The position numbers and the translations under genes are program-made. A stretch of 64,000 bases of DNA from Clavibacter sp. A6099 (lineage in GTDB: Bacteria; Actinomycetota; Actinomycetes; Actinomycetales; Microbacteriaceae): positions 1,116,001-1,180,000 of the forward strand of contig NZ_CP083439.1 of NCBI RefSeq assembly GCF_021919125.1, written 5' to 3'. Below are positions 48,847 to 57,396 of the stretch, piece after piece (the first letter of the stretch is position 1; every line of letters begins with the position of its first letter). The notes beneath the pieces are model-generated. The model worked only from the letters and a program-made list of their open reading frames with translations, searched no databases and was not told the DNA's origin.

Positions 48847-49620
48847 ATGCCCGTCCGGCTCCTGCAGGACAGACGACAGGCGGTGCGCGCGCTCCTCGCC
48901 ACCGCGGCCGCCGTCATCGTGCTCGCCGCTGTGGTCGTGGGGGTGCGCGAGGCGGCCTTCGGACCTGACTCGGGAGTCGGGCATCTCAGCGCGGAGGTCC
49001 CTGACGGCGCCGTGGTGCGCGCGCTCGTCGGCGCAGGGCTCGTGCGGGACGGTCGCATCGACGTGGCGGCCGCGCGAGGGATGGCCGACGCCGTCCGCGC
49101 GGACGGGCGCGAGCGGCACCCGCGCTACGACCGCGACGCCTTCGGCCCGGCCTGGGCGGACACCGACGGGAACGGCTGCGACCAGCGCGACGACGTGCTC
49201 GTCCGGGATCTCGCCCGCGTGGCCTTCGCGCCGTCCGACCCGGGCTGCACGGTGGTCGCAGGGCACCTCGACGACGTGTACACGGGGCACGGGATCGACT
49301 TCGCGCGCGGTCCGCGCACGAGCGCGGCCGTGCAGATCGACCACCTCGTGCCGCTGTCCTGGGCGTGGCAGCACGGGGCGTGGTCGTGGTCCGACGAGCG
49401 ACGCGAGCGCCTGGCGACGGACTTCGACGAGCTGCAGGCGGTGGACGGCCCCACCAACCAGGACAAGTCGGACCAGGGGCCGGGGACGTGGCTGCCGCCG
49501 GACGCGGCCTACCGGTGCCTGTACGTCACCCGCTTCGCCTTCGTCGTGAGCAGGTACGGCATGTCGATCGACGACGCGGACCGGGACGCCATCGACCGCG
49601 TCCTCGGTGCCTGCTCGTGA
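48847..49620 (+). CDS. Secreted/anchored HNH nuclease, DUF1524 (GmrSD C-terminal) type
   Basis: A 257-residue protein with a basic head and one hydrophobic helix (AVRALLATAAAVIVLAAVVVG, about residues 12-32), so it is exported. The outer domain has the family order NGCDQRDDVLVRDL, GCTVVAGHLDDVYTG, then the HNH-type active site VQIDHLVPLSWAWQHGA with the His of DH, and later LQAVDGPTNQDKSDQGPGTWL, RC.Y and the terminal Cys. The Cys pairs suggest disulfides, in keeping with secretion. Such proteins are common in streptomycetes and relatives and are probably extracellular DNases. The start is uncertain: in-frame ATGs at 48772 and 48793 would add 25 or 18 residues, and no ribosome binding site decides. 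Confidence 0.8.
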   Translation: MPVRLLQDRRQAVRALLATAAAVIVLAAVVVGVREAAFGPDSGVGHLSAEVPDGAVVRALVGAGLVRDGRIDVAAARGMADAVRADGRERHPRYDRDAFGPAWADTDGNGCDQRDDVLVRDLARVAFAPSDPGCTVVAGHLDDVYTGHGIDFARGPRTSAAVQIDHLVPLSWAWQHGAWSWSDERRERLATDFDELQAVDGPTNQDKSDQGPGTWLPPDAAYRCLYVTRFAFVVSRYGMSIDDADRDAIDRVLGACS

Positions 49621-49729
49621 CGGGCCCCCGATCGGTCGGCGTCGGTGCGCGCGCGTACGCTCGGGTCGACGCGGCCGGGCGTCGGCGCGGGCGCGGGGCC
49701 CGGGGCCCGGCGAACCCGAGGGGATCCGC

Positions 49730-50110
49730 ATGTGGAGCAAGCAGAGCGGCGATGCCACCGGCGCGATCAGCCCGGTGCCTGCGCATCCGCACGCCCACCC
49801 CGTGCGCGGTGCCTGGCTCGTCCGCGTCGGCGACGGGCCGGCCCTCGGCTGGGTGCTGCGCCACCGGGACGACCTCGCCGCGCCGTTCTCCTACGAGGTC
49901 TACGCGTGCGGTCTCGGCGCCGACGGGCTGCGGGTGTGGGTCCAGCGGCGGGACAGCCTGAACGCCGCGGTCGCGTGGGTCATGCAGCACGACGCCGAGC
50001 TGCTGGCCTTCGGGCGGCGGCTGGGGGCGGATCCGGGGCAACCCGCCACCGGGTCGGACGAGGACGCCGCCGCCCCCGGGCAGGGGGACGACGGCGTCGG
50101 GTCGGGCTGA
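49730..50110 (+). CDS. Hypothetical protein, 126 residues
   Basis: I do not recognise a family. The protein starts MWSKQSGDATGAISP, has a compact central part (GAWLVRVGDGPALGWVLRHR, FSYEVYACGLGADGLRVWVQ, AVAWVMQHDAEL) with alternating strands and a helix, and an acidic, Gly/Asp-rich tail. GAGGGGA precedes the ATG by eight bases. It converges on the amino-acid permease gene. The central part is plausible as a small alpha/beta domain; no function is proposed. Confidence 0.65.
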   Translation: MWSKQSGDATGAISPVPAHPHAHPVRGAWLVRVGDGPALGWVLRHRDDLAAPFSYEVYACGLGADGLRVWVQRRDSLNAAVAWVMQHDAELLAFGRRLGADPGQPATGSDEDAAAPGQGDDGVGSG

Positions 50111-50120
50111 GGGGCGCCGG

Positions 50121-51653
50121 TCAGCGCTTCCGCTGGTCGGCCGCGTCGCGCCCGGTCACGGGGAACGGGCCCGTGACGCCCTCGCGCACGCGCGCGATCT
50201 CGAGGATCCGGTCGCGCTGCAGGTACCAGCCCACGACCAGCAGCGGGATGATGATCACCAGCGACGCGACCGTGAGGGTGCCGATCGGCCAGTCGATCGC
50301 CATCAGCACGAGCACGCTGACGAGGAACGCGAGCGTGAGCCACGAGGTGACGGGCGCCCCCGGCAGGCGGAAGGTGGGCTCCTTCGCCTTGCCCTGCTTG
50401 GCCCAGGTGCGCAGCCGCATCTGGCACAGGATGATGGTCGCCCAGCCGGCCACGATTCCGAGCGCCGCGACGTTGAGCACGATCTCGAATGCCTGGTCGG
50501 GCACGACCGCGTTGAGGGCGACGCCGAGGAGCGTGATGGACCCGGTGAGGAGGATCCCGCCGAACGGCACCCCGCCCTTCGACATGACCGTCGTGAACTT
50601 CGGCGCGGACCCGTTCATGCCCATCGAGTGGAGCACGCGGCCCGTGCTGTAGAGGCCCGCGTTGAGGCTCGACATGGCGGCCGTGAGCACGACGAAGTTC
50701 ATGACGGAACCGGCGATGGCACCCACCTCGGGCGACCCGAGGCTGGAGAAGAACGTGACGAACGGGCTCTGGTCGGCGCTGTACGCCGTGTAGGGGAGCA
50801 GGAGCGAGAGCAGCACGATGGACCCGACGTAGAAGATCGCGATGCGGAAGACCACCGAGTTGATGGCGCGGGGGATGACCTTCTCCACGTCCTGCGTCTC
50901 ACCGCTGGCGGTGCCGACGAGCTCGATGGCTGCGTAGGCGAAGACGACGCCCTGCACGACGAGGACCACGGGGACGAGGCCCTGGGGGAAGACGCCGCCG
51001 TTCTGCTGGAGGACGGTCCACCCGGTCTGCACCTCGGCGCCGCCCACGGTGACGGGGAAGCTCCAGGCGAGCCAGACGATGCCGACGATGAGGAAGACCA
51101 CGAGCGCGGCGACCTTGACCAGCGCGAACCAGAACTCCATCTCGCCGAAGACCTTGACGGCGACGAGGTTGAGAGCCAGGACGATGGCGAGGGCGATGAG
51201 GGCGAGCAGCCACTGCGGGGCCGCGGTGAACGCCGACCAGTAGTGCATGTAGAGCGCCACGGCCGTCACGTCGACGATGGCGGTGGTCGCCCAGTTGAGG
51301 AAATACATCCAGCCGGCCGCGTAGGCGAACTTCTCGCCGTAGAACTCGCGGGCGTAGGAGATGAAGGACCCGGAGCTCGGGCGGTGCAGCACCAGCTCGC
51401 CGAGGGCGCGGAGGATGAAGAAGGCGAAGACGCCGCAGATGAGGAAGACGATCGCGAGGGCGGGGCCCGCGGAGGCCAGCCGGCCGCCGGCTCCGAGGAA
51501 GAGCCCGGTGCCGATCGCGCCGCCGATGGCGATCATCTGGAGCTGACGGGGTTTCAACCCGTGCTGGTAGCCCTCCTGCTCGTGGCTGAAGTCCTGCGCC
51601 ACGAAATCCGGATCGGGCGTGACGGTGCTGCGGTCGCTCTCGCTTCGTGTCAT
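50121..51653 (-). CDS. Amino-acid permease (APC superfamily, CycA/AnsP-like)
   Basis: A 510-residue, 12-helix transporter. After a hydrophilic head (1-35) come [20 protein letters not shown] and the classic first helix, then [13 protein letters not shown], and [20 protein letters not shown], all typical of the amino-acid transporter (AAT) family of APC proteins (D-serine/D-alanine/glycine, asparagine, GABA or aromatic amino-acid permeases). It is driven by proton symport in the cytoplasmic membrane. The exact substrate cannot be read. It is divergent from a lipoprotein gene across 96 bases. Confidence 0.9.
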   Translation of the reverse strand: MTRSESDRSTVTPDPDFVAQDFSHEQEGYQHGLKPRQLQMIAIGGAIGTGLFLGAGGRLASAGPALAIVFLICGVFAFFILRALGELVLHRPSSGSFISYAREFYGEKFAYAAGWMYFLNWATTAIVDVTAVALYMHYWSAFTAAPQWLLALIALAIVLALNLVAVKVFGEMEFWFALVKVAALVVFLIVGIVWLAWSFPVTVGGAEVQTGWTVLQQNGGVFPQGLVPVVLVVQGVVFAYAAIELVGTASGETQDVEKVIPRAINSVVFRIAIFYVGSIVLLSLLLPYTAYSADQSPFVTFFSSLGSPEVGAIAGSVMNFVVLTAAMSSLNAGLYSTGRVLHSMGMNGSAPKFTTVMSKGGVPFGGILLTGSITLLGVALNAVVPDQAFEIVLNVAALGIVAGWATIILCQMRLRTWAKQGKAKEPTFRLPGAPVTSWLTLAFLVSVLVLMAIDWPIGTLTVASLVIIIPLLVVGWYLQRDRILEIARVREGVTGPFPVTGRDAADQRKR

Positions 51654-51749
51654 CCGAATACGGTAGTGCTCCGGGGCATTCGCCCTGACACCCGCGTCGA
51701 TCGACTTCCGTGGGGCAGATCACCTGTGATAGGCGCCGAGGAGGCCCGC

Positions 51750-52319
51750 ATGGCCCGCACGCACAGTCCCGCACGGCGGATCCGAGGGTGGGCGCCCGTC
51801 ATCGCGGTGGCGGGGGCGCTCGCGCTCGCCGGGTGCACGACGGGATCCGGGCAGCCCGCCCCGCAGACCACGGCGCCCGACGCCGGAGCGTCCGCGGACG
51901 CGGGAGCGGGGGCCGCTCCCGGCGGCACCGCGAGCCCCGAGCCGACCGTGACGCGCGCCCCCGGCCCGCCGACCGAGGACGAGCTCGCCACCTGCTCCAC
52001 GCTCGCGCAGGTGCTGCCCGACTCCACCAAGCTCGTCCAGGCGCTCGGCGACGGGAAGCAGGTGGATCCCACCCTCCTCGACCGCGTCAAGCAGGGCGAC
52101 GCCGCCCTCGCCGGCATGGCGCCGGAGAACATGAAGCCGCTCGTGGCCTCCTTCTCGACGATCGTCGACGAGCTGGAGGCGCTGCGCTCGGGCGCCGACA
52201 CGGACGGGGCGTCGCTCGACACCGGGCAGTACCTCCGCGCGACGAGCGCGTTCCTCGACTACTGCCTCGATGACGTCGGCTACGTGCCGCAGACCGCGGC
52301 TCCGACGCCAGCGCCCTGA
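51750..52319 (+). CDS. Hypothetical lipoprotein
   Basis: A 189-residue protein with signal peptide and lipobox LALAGC (Cys28), a Pro/Ala/Thr/Gly-rich spacer (29-75) and a helical domain (about 76-180) that contains two Cys (ATCSTLAQVL and FLDYCLDDVG) able to form a disulfide. I do not recognise the domain. GAGGAGG is eight bases before the ATG. It is divergent from the amino-acid permease and convergent with the MFS gene. It would sit on the outer face of the membrane. Confidence 0.75.
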   Translation: MARTHSPARRIRGWAPVIAVAGALALAGCTTGSGQPAPQTTAPDAGASADAGAGAAPGGTASPEPTVTRAPGPPTEDELATCSTLAQVLPDSTKLVQALGDGKQVDPTLLDRVKQGDAALAGMAPENMKPLVASFSTIVDELEALRSGADTDGASLDTGQYLRATSAFLDYCLDDVGYVPQTAAPTPAP

Positions 52320-52351
52320 GCCGCGCGCATCGCACCCGTGGACGGGCCGCG

Positions 52352-53680
52352 TCAGGTGCGGCGGGCGACCGCCTCGTCCGCCTCGATGTCCTCGCGCGCG
52401 TCCTCGCGGCGGTCGCGGCCGTCGCCGTCGTGCGTGACGAGGAGGTGCGGGGTGCGGTGGATCCGGTACGAGACGCGCAGGTGCCGGTGCAGCACGAGCC
52501 ACGCGATCGCGATGAGGGCGGCGACGATGCCGCTGGCCGCGCCCACCATGACTGCCGCGCGCGGGCCCCACGTGTTCGCGACCCAGCCGACGATCGGCGC
52601 GCCGAGCGGGGTGCCGCCGACGAAGATCGCCATGTAGACGGCCATCACGCGGCCGCGCATGCGCGGCTCGACCGTCAGCTGCACGGTGCTGTTGGCGCTC
52701 GTCATGAGGGTCTGCGAGACGACGCCCACCAGCACCAGGGCCAGCGCGAAGAGCAGGTACGTCGGAGCGATCGCGGCCAGGCCGGTGGCGATGCCGAAGA
52801 GCGCGGCGCCGACGAACACCAGGCGGATGCGGGGCCGCTCGCGGCGGGCCGACAGCAGTGCGCCCGCGACGGATCCCACGGCGAGGCTCGAGGAGAGCAG
52901 GCCGAACTCGGTCGCCCCCTTGCCGAACTCGACGCTCGCCATGGTGGACGTGAAGATCGGGAAGTTGTAGCCGAACGCGCCGACGAGGAAGACGATCACG
53001 AGGATCACCATGATGTCGGGACGGCCGCCGATGTAGCGGAAGCCCTCGCGGAGCTGTCCGCGTGACCGGGCGACGCGCTCCGGGCGGCGGAGCTCGCCGA
53101 CGCGGAGGCGCGTGAGCGCGAACAGCACGGCGATGAAGCTCACGGCGTTGAGGAGGAAGACCCATCCGGTGCCGACGCCCGCGATGAGCACGCCCGCGAC
53201 GGCCGGGCCGATCATGCGCGCCGCGCTGAAGGACGCCGAGTTGAGCGCGACGGCGTTCGAGAGGTCGTCGTCGGAGACCAGCTCGGAGACGAAGGACTGG
53301 CGGGCGGGGGCGTCGAGCGCGGACGCGATGCCGAGCAGGAGCGCGAAGAGGTAGACGTGCCAGAGCTCCGCGCGGCCGGAGAGCACGATGAGGCCGAGGC
53401 CCAGGCCGAGGAGCGCCATGGTGCCCTGCGTGATCATGAGCACGCGGCGCTTGTCGTAGCGGTCGGCGATGAGGCCGGCGTAGGGGGAGAGCAGGAGCAT
53501 GGGGCCGAACTGGAGGGCCATGACGATGCCGACCGCGGTCGCGTCGTAGCGGGTGAGCTCGGTGAGGACGATCCAGTCCTGGGCGGTGCGCTGCATCCAC
53601 GTGCCGACGTTGGAGACGAGCGCCCCCGCGAACCAGATGCGGTAGTTCGGGGCGCGGAGGCTGCGGAAGACGGCGCTCAC
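52352..53680 (-). CDS. MFS efflux transporter (DHA3/EntS-like)
   Basis: A 442-residue, 12-helix facilitator. The start SLRAPNYRIWFAGALVSNVG, motif A in the helix 2-3 loop (GLIADRYDKRRVLM) and the ALDAPARQSFVSELV segment are characteristic of the DHA3 group (EntS, macrolide exporters). The C-terminal 45 residues are hydrophilic and rich in Asp/Arg. Its start overlaps the stop of the MarR gene by four bases, so the regulator and pump are coupled. It likely exports a drug or a siderophore-like molecule; the substrate is unknown. Confidence 0.88.
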   Translation of the reverse strand: MSAVFRSLRAPNYRIWFAGALVSNVGTWMQRTAQDWIVLTELTRYDATAVGIVMALQFGPMLLLSPYAGLIADRYDKRRVLMITQGTMALLGLGLGLIVLSGRAELWHVYLFALLLGIASALDAPARQSFVSELVSDDDLSNAVALNSASFSAARMIGPAVAGVLIAGVGTGWVFLLNAVSFIAVLFALTRLRVGELRRPERVARSRGQLREGFRYIGGRPDIMVILVIVFLVGAFGYNFPIFTSTMASVEFGKGATEFGLLSSSLAVGSVAGALLSARRERPRIRLVFVGAALFGIATGLAAIAPTYLLFALALVLVGVVSQTLMTSANSTVQLTVEPRMRGRVMAVYMAIFVGGTPLGAPIVGWVANTWGPRAAVMVGAASGIVAALIAIAWLVLHRHLRVSYRIHRTPHLLVTHDGDGRDRREDAREDIEADEAVARRT

Positions 53681-54099
53681 GACGCGGCCATGCGTCCGAG
53701 GAGGGCGGCGGCCTCGCCGAGCGTGGCGCGCTCGGCGGCCGTGAGCTCGTCGAGGCGGAGGGAGAGCCAGGCGTTGCGCTGCCGGCGGGTCTCCTGCACG
53801 ACCCGGCGGCCGGCGTCGGTGACGGTGACCGTGACGCGGCGGCCGTCGTCGGGCGCGGGGGAGCGTTCGGCGTATCCCGACTCCACGAGGCAGTTGACCG
53901 TGCGGTTCATGCTCGGGGCGGTGACGCGCTCGATCTCGGCCAGGCGGCCGGGGCTCGTCGGCCCGTCGCGGAGGAGCAGGGCGAGCACGACGAACTGGCT
54001 GTCGCTCAGCTCGTGGTCGGCCTTCTCGGCCCGCAGGCGGCGGGCGAGGCGCATGACGCCGGCGCGCAGGCTCTGGCTGAGATCGGGGGCGTCGGGCAT
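53677..54099 (-). CDS. MarR family regulator
   Basis: A 140-residue winged-helix regulator: an N-terminal dimer helix, the recognition region SPGRLAEIERVTAPSMNRTV, and the wing ERSPAPDDGRRVTVTVTDAG. It is upstream of and overlaps the MFS gene. A palindrome (TTAG-N5-CTAA) just before its start suggests it represses its own operon and is released by a substrate of the pump. The ATG has a leaderless TAGCCT box six bases upstream. Confidence 0.9.
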   Translation of the reverse strand: MPDAPDLSQSLRAGVMRLARRLRAEKADHELSDSQFVVLALLLRDGPTSPGRLAEIERVTAPSMNRTVNCLVESGYAERSPAPDDGRRVTVTVTDAGRRVVQETRRQRNAWLSLRLDELTAAERATLGEAAALLGRMAAS

Positions 54100-54105
54100 G
54101 TGCTT

Positions 54106-54111
54106 AGGCTA
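54106..54111 (-). promoter_or_regulatory. Leaderless -10 box (TAGCCT) of the marR-MFS operon
   Basis: On the minus strand TAGCCT is followed by six bases and the ATG at 54099. Confidence 0.45.
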
Positions 54112-54116
54112 GCTCA

Positions 54117-54129
54117 TTAGTCCTGCTAA
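54117..54129. promoter_or_regulatory. Candidate MarR operator
   Basis: TTAG-TCCTG-CTAA, four-base arms around five, lies immediately upstream of the MarR -10 box in a locally AT-rich stretch. The sequence type fits MarR-family operators. Confidence 0.45.
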
Positions 54130-54286
54130 CTATGCGTCCGGGCGTGACGGGATCCTGCGAGCGCGCCGCGGACGGACATGCTCCGGGGCGCCGGTCGCCC
54201 GTCCGGGCAGGATGGGAGGACATCGCCGGCCGCGATGCGCCCGCGACGACGCGGGCACCGGCCGCGCGAACGGAGGAGGCACGGAC

Positions 54287-54463
54287 ATGACCCATCACGA
54301 CGGCACGGCCGACGCGCACGACGGCGACGCGAAGCTCGGCGGCGACGGCACGATCCCCGCTGGTGCGACGGGCGTCGCGGCCGGCCACGACGGCGGGGAC
54401 GACCACTTCGAGCCCGAGGAGGACACGCCGCACCACACGGACGAGGGCGGCGACGGCGCCTAG
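54287..54463 (+). CDS. Small acidic histidine-rich protein
   Basis: A 58-residue protein, MTHHDGTADAHDGDAKLGGD at the start, with eight His and about sixteen Asp/Glu, no hydrophobic helix and no Cys. A strong AGGAGG ribosome binding site precedes the ATG at 54287, which is the main reason to accept it. The composition suggests a disordered, possibly metal-binding peptide. I recognise no family. The next gene starts 105 bases on. Confidence 0.55.
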   Translation: MTHHDGTADAHDGDAKLGGDGTIPAGATGVAAGHDGGDDHFEPEEDTPHHTDEGGDGA

Positions 54464-54553
54464 CCGCCTCGACCCGGCGCCCGCGGCCCGCGCGGGCACC
54501 GGGTCGTCCGCTCCACGGCCGACGACCCGGCCGGGCGCGCACCGGCATCCGCG

Positions 54554-54559
54554 TAGCCT
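54554..54559 (+). promoter_or_regulatory. Candidate leaderless -10 box (TAGCCT) of the hydrolase gene
   Basis: TAGCCT is followed by eight bases and the GTG at 54568, with no ribosome binding site. Confidence 0.4.
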
Positions 54560-54567
54560 GGATCCCC

Positions 54568-55431
54568 GTGGACATCGCGACCAACCCCCTCGACGGCACG
54601 CGCATCGCCTACCGGACCTTCGGCGTCCGGCCGGCAGACGTCCGGCCGGCAGACGTCCGGCCGGCTGACGCCCGGTCGGCTGACGGGGCTCCCCGCGACC
54701 CGGCGCACGCACCGGTCGTGCTCGTGCACGGCACCGCCCTCTCGCAGGCGATCTGGCGCGGCTTCGGCTGGGTGCGGGCGCTGTCGCCGGAGCGCGAGGT
54801 GATCACGCTGGACCTCCGCGGCCACGGTCGCAGCGACACTCCGCACGAGCCCGCCGCCTACGCGATGGACCTCATGGTCGCCGACGTCGTGGCCGTGCTC
54901 GACGCGGTCGGCGCGTCCGTCGTGCACCACGTGGGCTACAGCCTCGGCGCGCGGGTCGGCTTCTCGCTCGCGGCCGCGCACCCCGACCGCCTGCTCTCCA
55001 CGTCGAGCCTCGGCGGATCCCCGCGCAGCGGCGTCGGGGTATTCGACCGCGTCTTCTTCCCCGGCTGCATCGACGCGTTGGAGGCGGGTGGCATGCCCGG
55101 CTTCCTCGACGCGTGGGAGCGGCACAGCGGACATCCGGTGGACTCCGCGACGCGCGGGGCGTTCCTCGCGGACGACGCGCGGGCGCTCGCCGCCTACATG
55201 CGCGAGTCGGAGCGGGACGCGGGCGTGCCCGACCAGGTCGTCGCCGGATCCTCGGTGCCGCTGCTGCTCGTCGCGGGCACGCGGGATCCCGAGCGGCTCC
55301 GCGCCGCGCACCACGTCAAGGCGCTCCGGCCGGAGGCGCCGCTCGTGGAGCTCGAGGGGGCCACGCACGCGGACACCCCGCGGCACCCCGGCGCGCTGCC
55401 GGCCGTGACCGCCTTCATCGACGCGCTCTGA
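54568..55431 (+). CDS. Alpha/beta hydrolase
   Basis: A 287-residue cytosolic protein of the alpha/beta-hydrolase fold: oxyanion loop VVLVHGTALSQ, RGHGRSDTP, a nucleophile elbow HVGYSLGAR (Ser in GYSLG), an acid in LLLVAGTRDPE and the catalytic His in GATHADTPRHPG. Between strands 1 and 2 is a run of four VRPAD-type repeats (about residues 20-39) that has no counterpart in the family. The substrate is unknown; esterase, lactonase or haloperoxidase-like activities are possible. The start is a GTG with a TAGCCT box; a longer upstream frame lacks support. Confidence 0.85.
   Translation: MDIATNPLDGTRIAYRTFGVRPADVRPADVRPADARSADGAPRDPAHAPVVLVHGTALSQAIWRGFGWVRALSPEREVITLDLRGHGRSDTPHEPAAYAMDLMVADVVAVLDAVGASVVHHVGYSLGARVGFSLAAAHPDRLLSTSSLGGSPRSGVGVFDRVFFPGCIDALEAGGMPGFLDAWERHSGHPVDSATRGAFLADDARALAAYMRESERDAGVPDQVVAGSSVPLLLVAGTRDPERLRAAHHVKALRPEAPLVELEGATHADTPRHPGALPAVTAFIDAL
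54625..54684 (+). repeat. 15-bp x 4 in-frame tandem repeat
   Basis: Four units of GTCCGGCCGGCAGAC type (the last two degenerate) encode Val/Ala-Arg-Pro/Ser-Ala-Asp four times within the hydrolase gene. Units 1 and 2 are identical, and unit 3 differs by one base. It is a candidate variable-number repeat. Confidence 0.85.
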
Positions 55432-55471
55432 CGTACGGCCCCTGCGGACCGCCCGGCGTGGGCGTACCGGA

Positions 55472-57340
55472 TCAGGTCGCGGTCGCCGACGCGCCCCGCG
55501 CCGCCTCCGCGTGCGCGAGCGCGGCGCTGCCGTCGCGGTGCGCGCGGTCGAGGTCGTCCGGATGCGCGGCCGCGGCGGCCTCCAGGGCGTCCGCCGCCCG
55601 GACGAGCGCGAGGTGCGACAGGGCCTGCGGCACGTTGCCCGCCTGGCGTCGCCCGACCGGGTCGTACTCCTCGGAGAGGAGCCCGACGTCGTTGCAGAGG
55701 GCGACGAGCCGGTCCATCAGCGCGCGGCCGTCGGCCTCGCGGCCGGACCTGGCGTACTGCTCGACCAGCCAGAACGAGCAGGCGAGGAACGGGTACTCGC
55801 CCGCGGGCAGGCCGTCGACGCCGGCACTCGTGTCATAGCGGAGCAGGAACCCCTCGTGCATCAGCGTCTTCTCCATCGCCTCGACGGTCGCGAGCATGCG
55901 CGGGTCGTCGTAGGCGCAGAAGCCGGCCTGGGCGAGGATCAGGAGCGAGGCGTCCACAGCGGTCGTGCCGTAGTGCTGGCGGAAGGCGCCGGTCTCGGGA
56001 TCCACGCCCCTGTCGAGGATCTCGTCGCGCACCCGGTCGCGCAGGTCCTTCCACTGCTCCACCGGACCGTCGAGCCCATGCCGCTCGACGCCCTGCACCG
56101 CGCAGTCGAGGGCCGCCCAGATCATCGCCCGCGAGTGGGTGAAGTGCTGCTCGGCGCCGCGGATCTCCCAGATGCCGCTGTCCTGCCGCTCCCAGTTCTC
56201 CTCCACGAAGCCGATGAGCGCGCGCTGGAGCGGCCAGGAGAACTCGGTCTCGCCGACGCCCGCGTCCCGCGCGGCCTGCAGCGCGAGCATCACCTCGCCG
56301 ATCACGTCCGCCTGGTACTGCTCGAACGCGCCGTTGCCGACGCGCACCGGGCCGGACCCCTGGTAGCCGGGCAGGCTCGGGAGGTCGCGCTCGGGGAGGT
56401 ACCGCTCGCCGCTCAGGCCGTACATGATCTGCACGTCGCCCGGGTCTCCGGCGATCGCGCGGAGGAGCCAGGTGCGCCACTCGTCGGCCTCGTCGTCGAA
56501 GCCGTGCGCGAGCAGGACCTCGAGGGTCAGCGACGCGTCGCGCAGCCAGACGTAGCGGTAGTCCCAGTTCCGCGGGCCGCCGAACTGCTCGGGCAGGCTC
56601 GTGGTCGCGGCCGCGACGATGCCGCCGGTGTCCTCGTGGGTGAGAGCGCGCAGCACGAGGAGCGAGCGGCGCACCGCGGCCTGGTGCGGGCCGGAGTGCT
56701 CGATGGAGCTGGCCCACGACTCCCACCACTCGGTCGTGTGCTCGAGCGCGGCGTCCACGTCGAACGCGGGCGGCTCGCTGCGGTGCGACGGGTACCAGGT
56801 GAGCGTGAGGTCGACGGTCTCGCCCGCGGCCACGTCGAAGGCCACGCCGTGGTGGTGGTTCGTGGCGGTGAGCTCGGGACCGCGGACGACGACGGCGTCG
56901 GGGCCGGCCACCGCGACGAGGCGAGGGTCGCCGCCGTCGAGCTTGCGGATCCAGGGCAGCGCGGTCGCGTAGCCGAAGCGCAGGCGGAGGTCGCCCTGCA
57001 TCCGCACGCTGCCGCTGATGCCGCGGACGCGCCGCACGACGTCGGCACGGCGGTTGCCCATGGACATGAAGTCGGTGACCTCGACGGCACCGTCGGGGGT
57101 CTCCCACCTCGTCCAGAGCACGAAGGTGTTGCCGAGGTAGGTGCGCTGGGAGACGGATGCGTCCGGGTGCGCGGGGGCGAGGCGCCAGGATCCGTGCTCG
57201 TCCGTGCCGAGGAGCGCCCCGAACATCGACGCGGAGTCGAACCGCGGCAGGCACAGCCAGTCGATGGAGCCGTCCCGCCCGACCAGCGCTCCCGTGTGGC
57301 AGTCCCCGATGAGTGCGTAGTCCTCGATGCGCATGGCCAT
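55472..57340 (-). CDS. Glycoside hydrolase family 15 (glucoamylase/trehalase-like)
   Basis: A 622-residue cytosolic protein. The N-terminal beta-sandwich (RIEDYALIGDCHTGALVGRD, then SIDWLCLPRFDS) is joined to an (alpha/alpha)6 barrel with NWDYRYVWLRDASLTLEVLL, the general acid Glu in GIWEIRG and the general base Glu in LLSEEYDP. This is the bacterial GH15 group, which includes acid trehalases (in mycobacteria) and glucodextranases. It would release glucose from trehalose or alpha-glucans. Start codons at 57355 (GTG), 57340 and 57334 are possible; 57340 has GTGGGAG upstream and fits the family start. It is divergent from zwf by 56 bases, which feeds glucose-6-phosphate onward. Confidence 0.88.
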   Translation of the reverse strand: MAMRIEDYALIGDCHTGALVGRDGSIDWLCLPRFDSASMFGALLGTDEHGSWRLAPAHPDASVSQRTYLGNTFVLWTRWETPDGAVEVTDFMSMGNRRADVVRRVRGISGSVRMQGDLRLRFGYATALPWIRKLDGGDPRLVAVAGPDAVVVRGPELTATNHHHGVAFDVAAGETVDLTLTWYPSHRSEPPAFDVDAALEHTTEWWESWASSIEHSGPHQAAVRRSLLVLRALTHEDTGGIVAAATTSLPEQFGGPRNWDYRYVWLRDASLTLEVLLAHGFDDEADEWRTWLLRAIAGDPGDVQIMYGLSGERYLPERDLPSLPGYQGSGPVRVGNGAFEQYQADVIGEVMLALQAARDAGVGETEFSWPLQRALIGFVEENWERQDSGIWEIRGAEQHFTHSRAMIWAALDCAVQGVERHGLDGPVEQWKDLRDRVRDEILDRGVDPETGAFRQHYGTTAVDASLLILAQAGFCAYDDPRMLATVEAMEKTLMHEGFLLRYDTSAGVDGLPAGEYPFLACSFWLVEQYARSGREADGRALMDRLVALCNDVGLLSEEYDPVGRRQAGNVPQALSHLALVRAADALEAAAAAHPDDLDRAHRDGSAALAHAEAARGASATAT

Positions 57341-57384
57341 GCGCCATGCTCCCACGGGCTGGCTGCGTTCCCGCCCGCGCCGCG

Positions 57385-57390
57385 TAGCCT
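57385..57390 (+). promoter_or_regulatory. Leaderless -10 box (TAGCCT) of the zwf gene
   Basis: TAGCCT is followed by six bases and the ATG at 57397. Confidence 0.5.
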
Positions 57391-57396
57391 GGCCGC

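Noticed and set aside
48847-49620. GmrSD-type restriction enzyme or homing endonuclease
   Set aside because: Only the C-terminal HNH/DUF1524-like part is present, with a signal/anchor helix and no GTPase-like N-terminal domain or intron/intein context.
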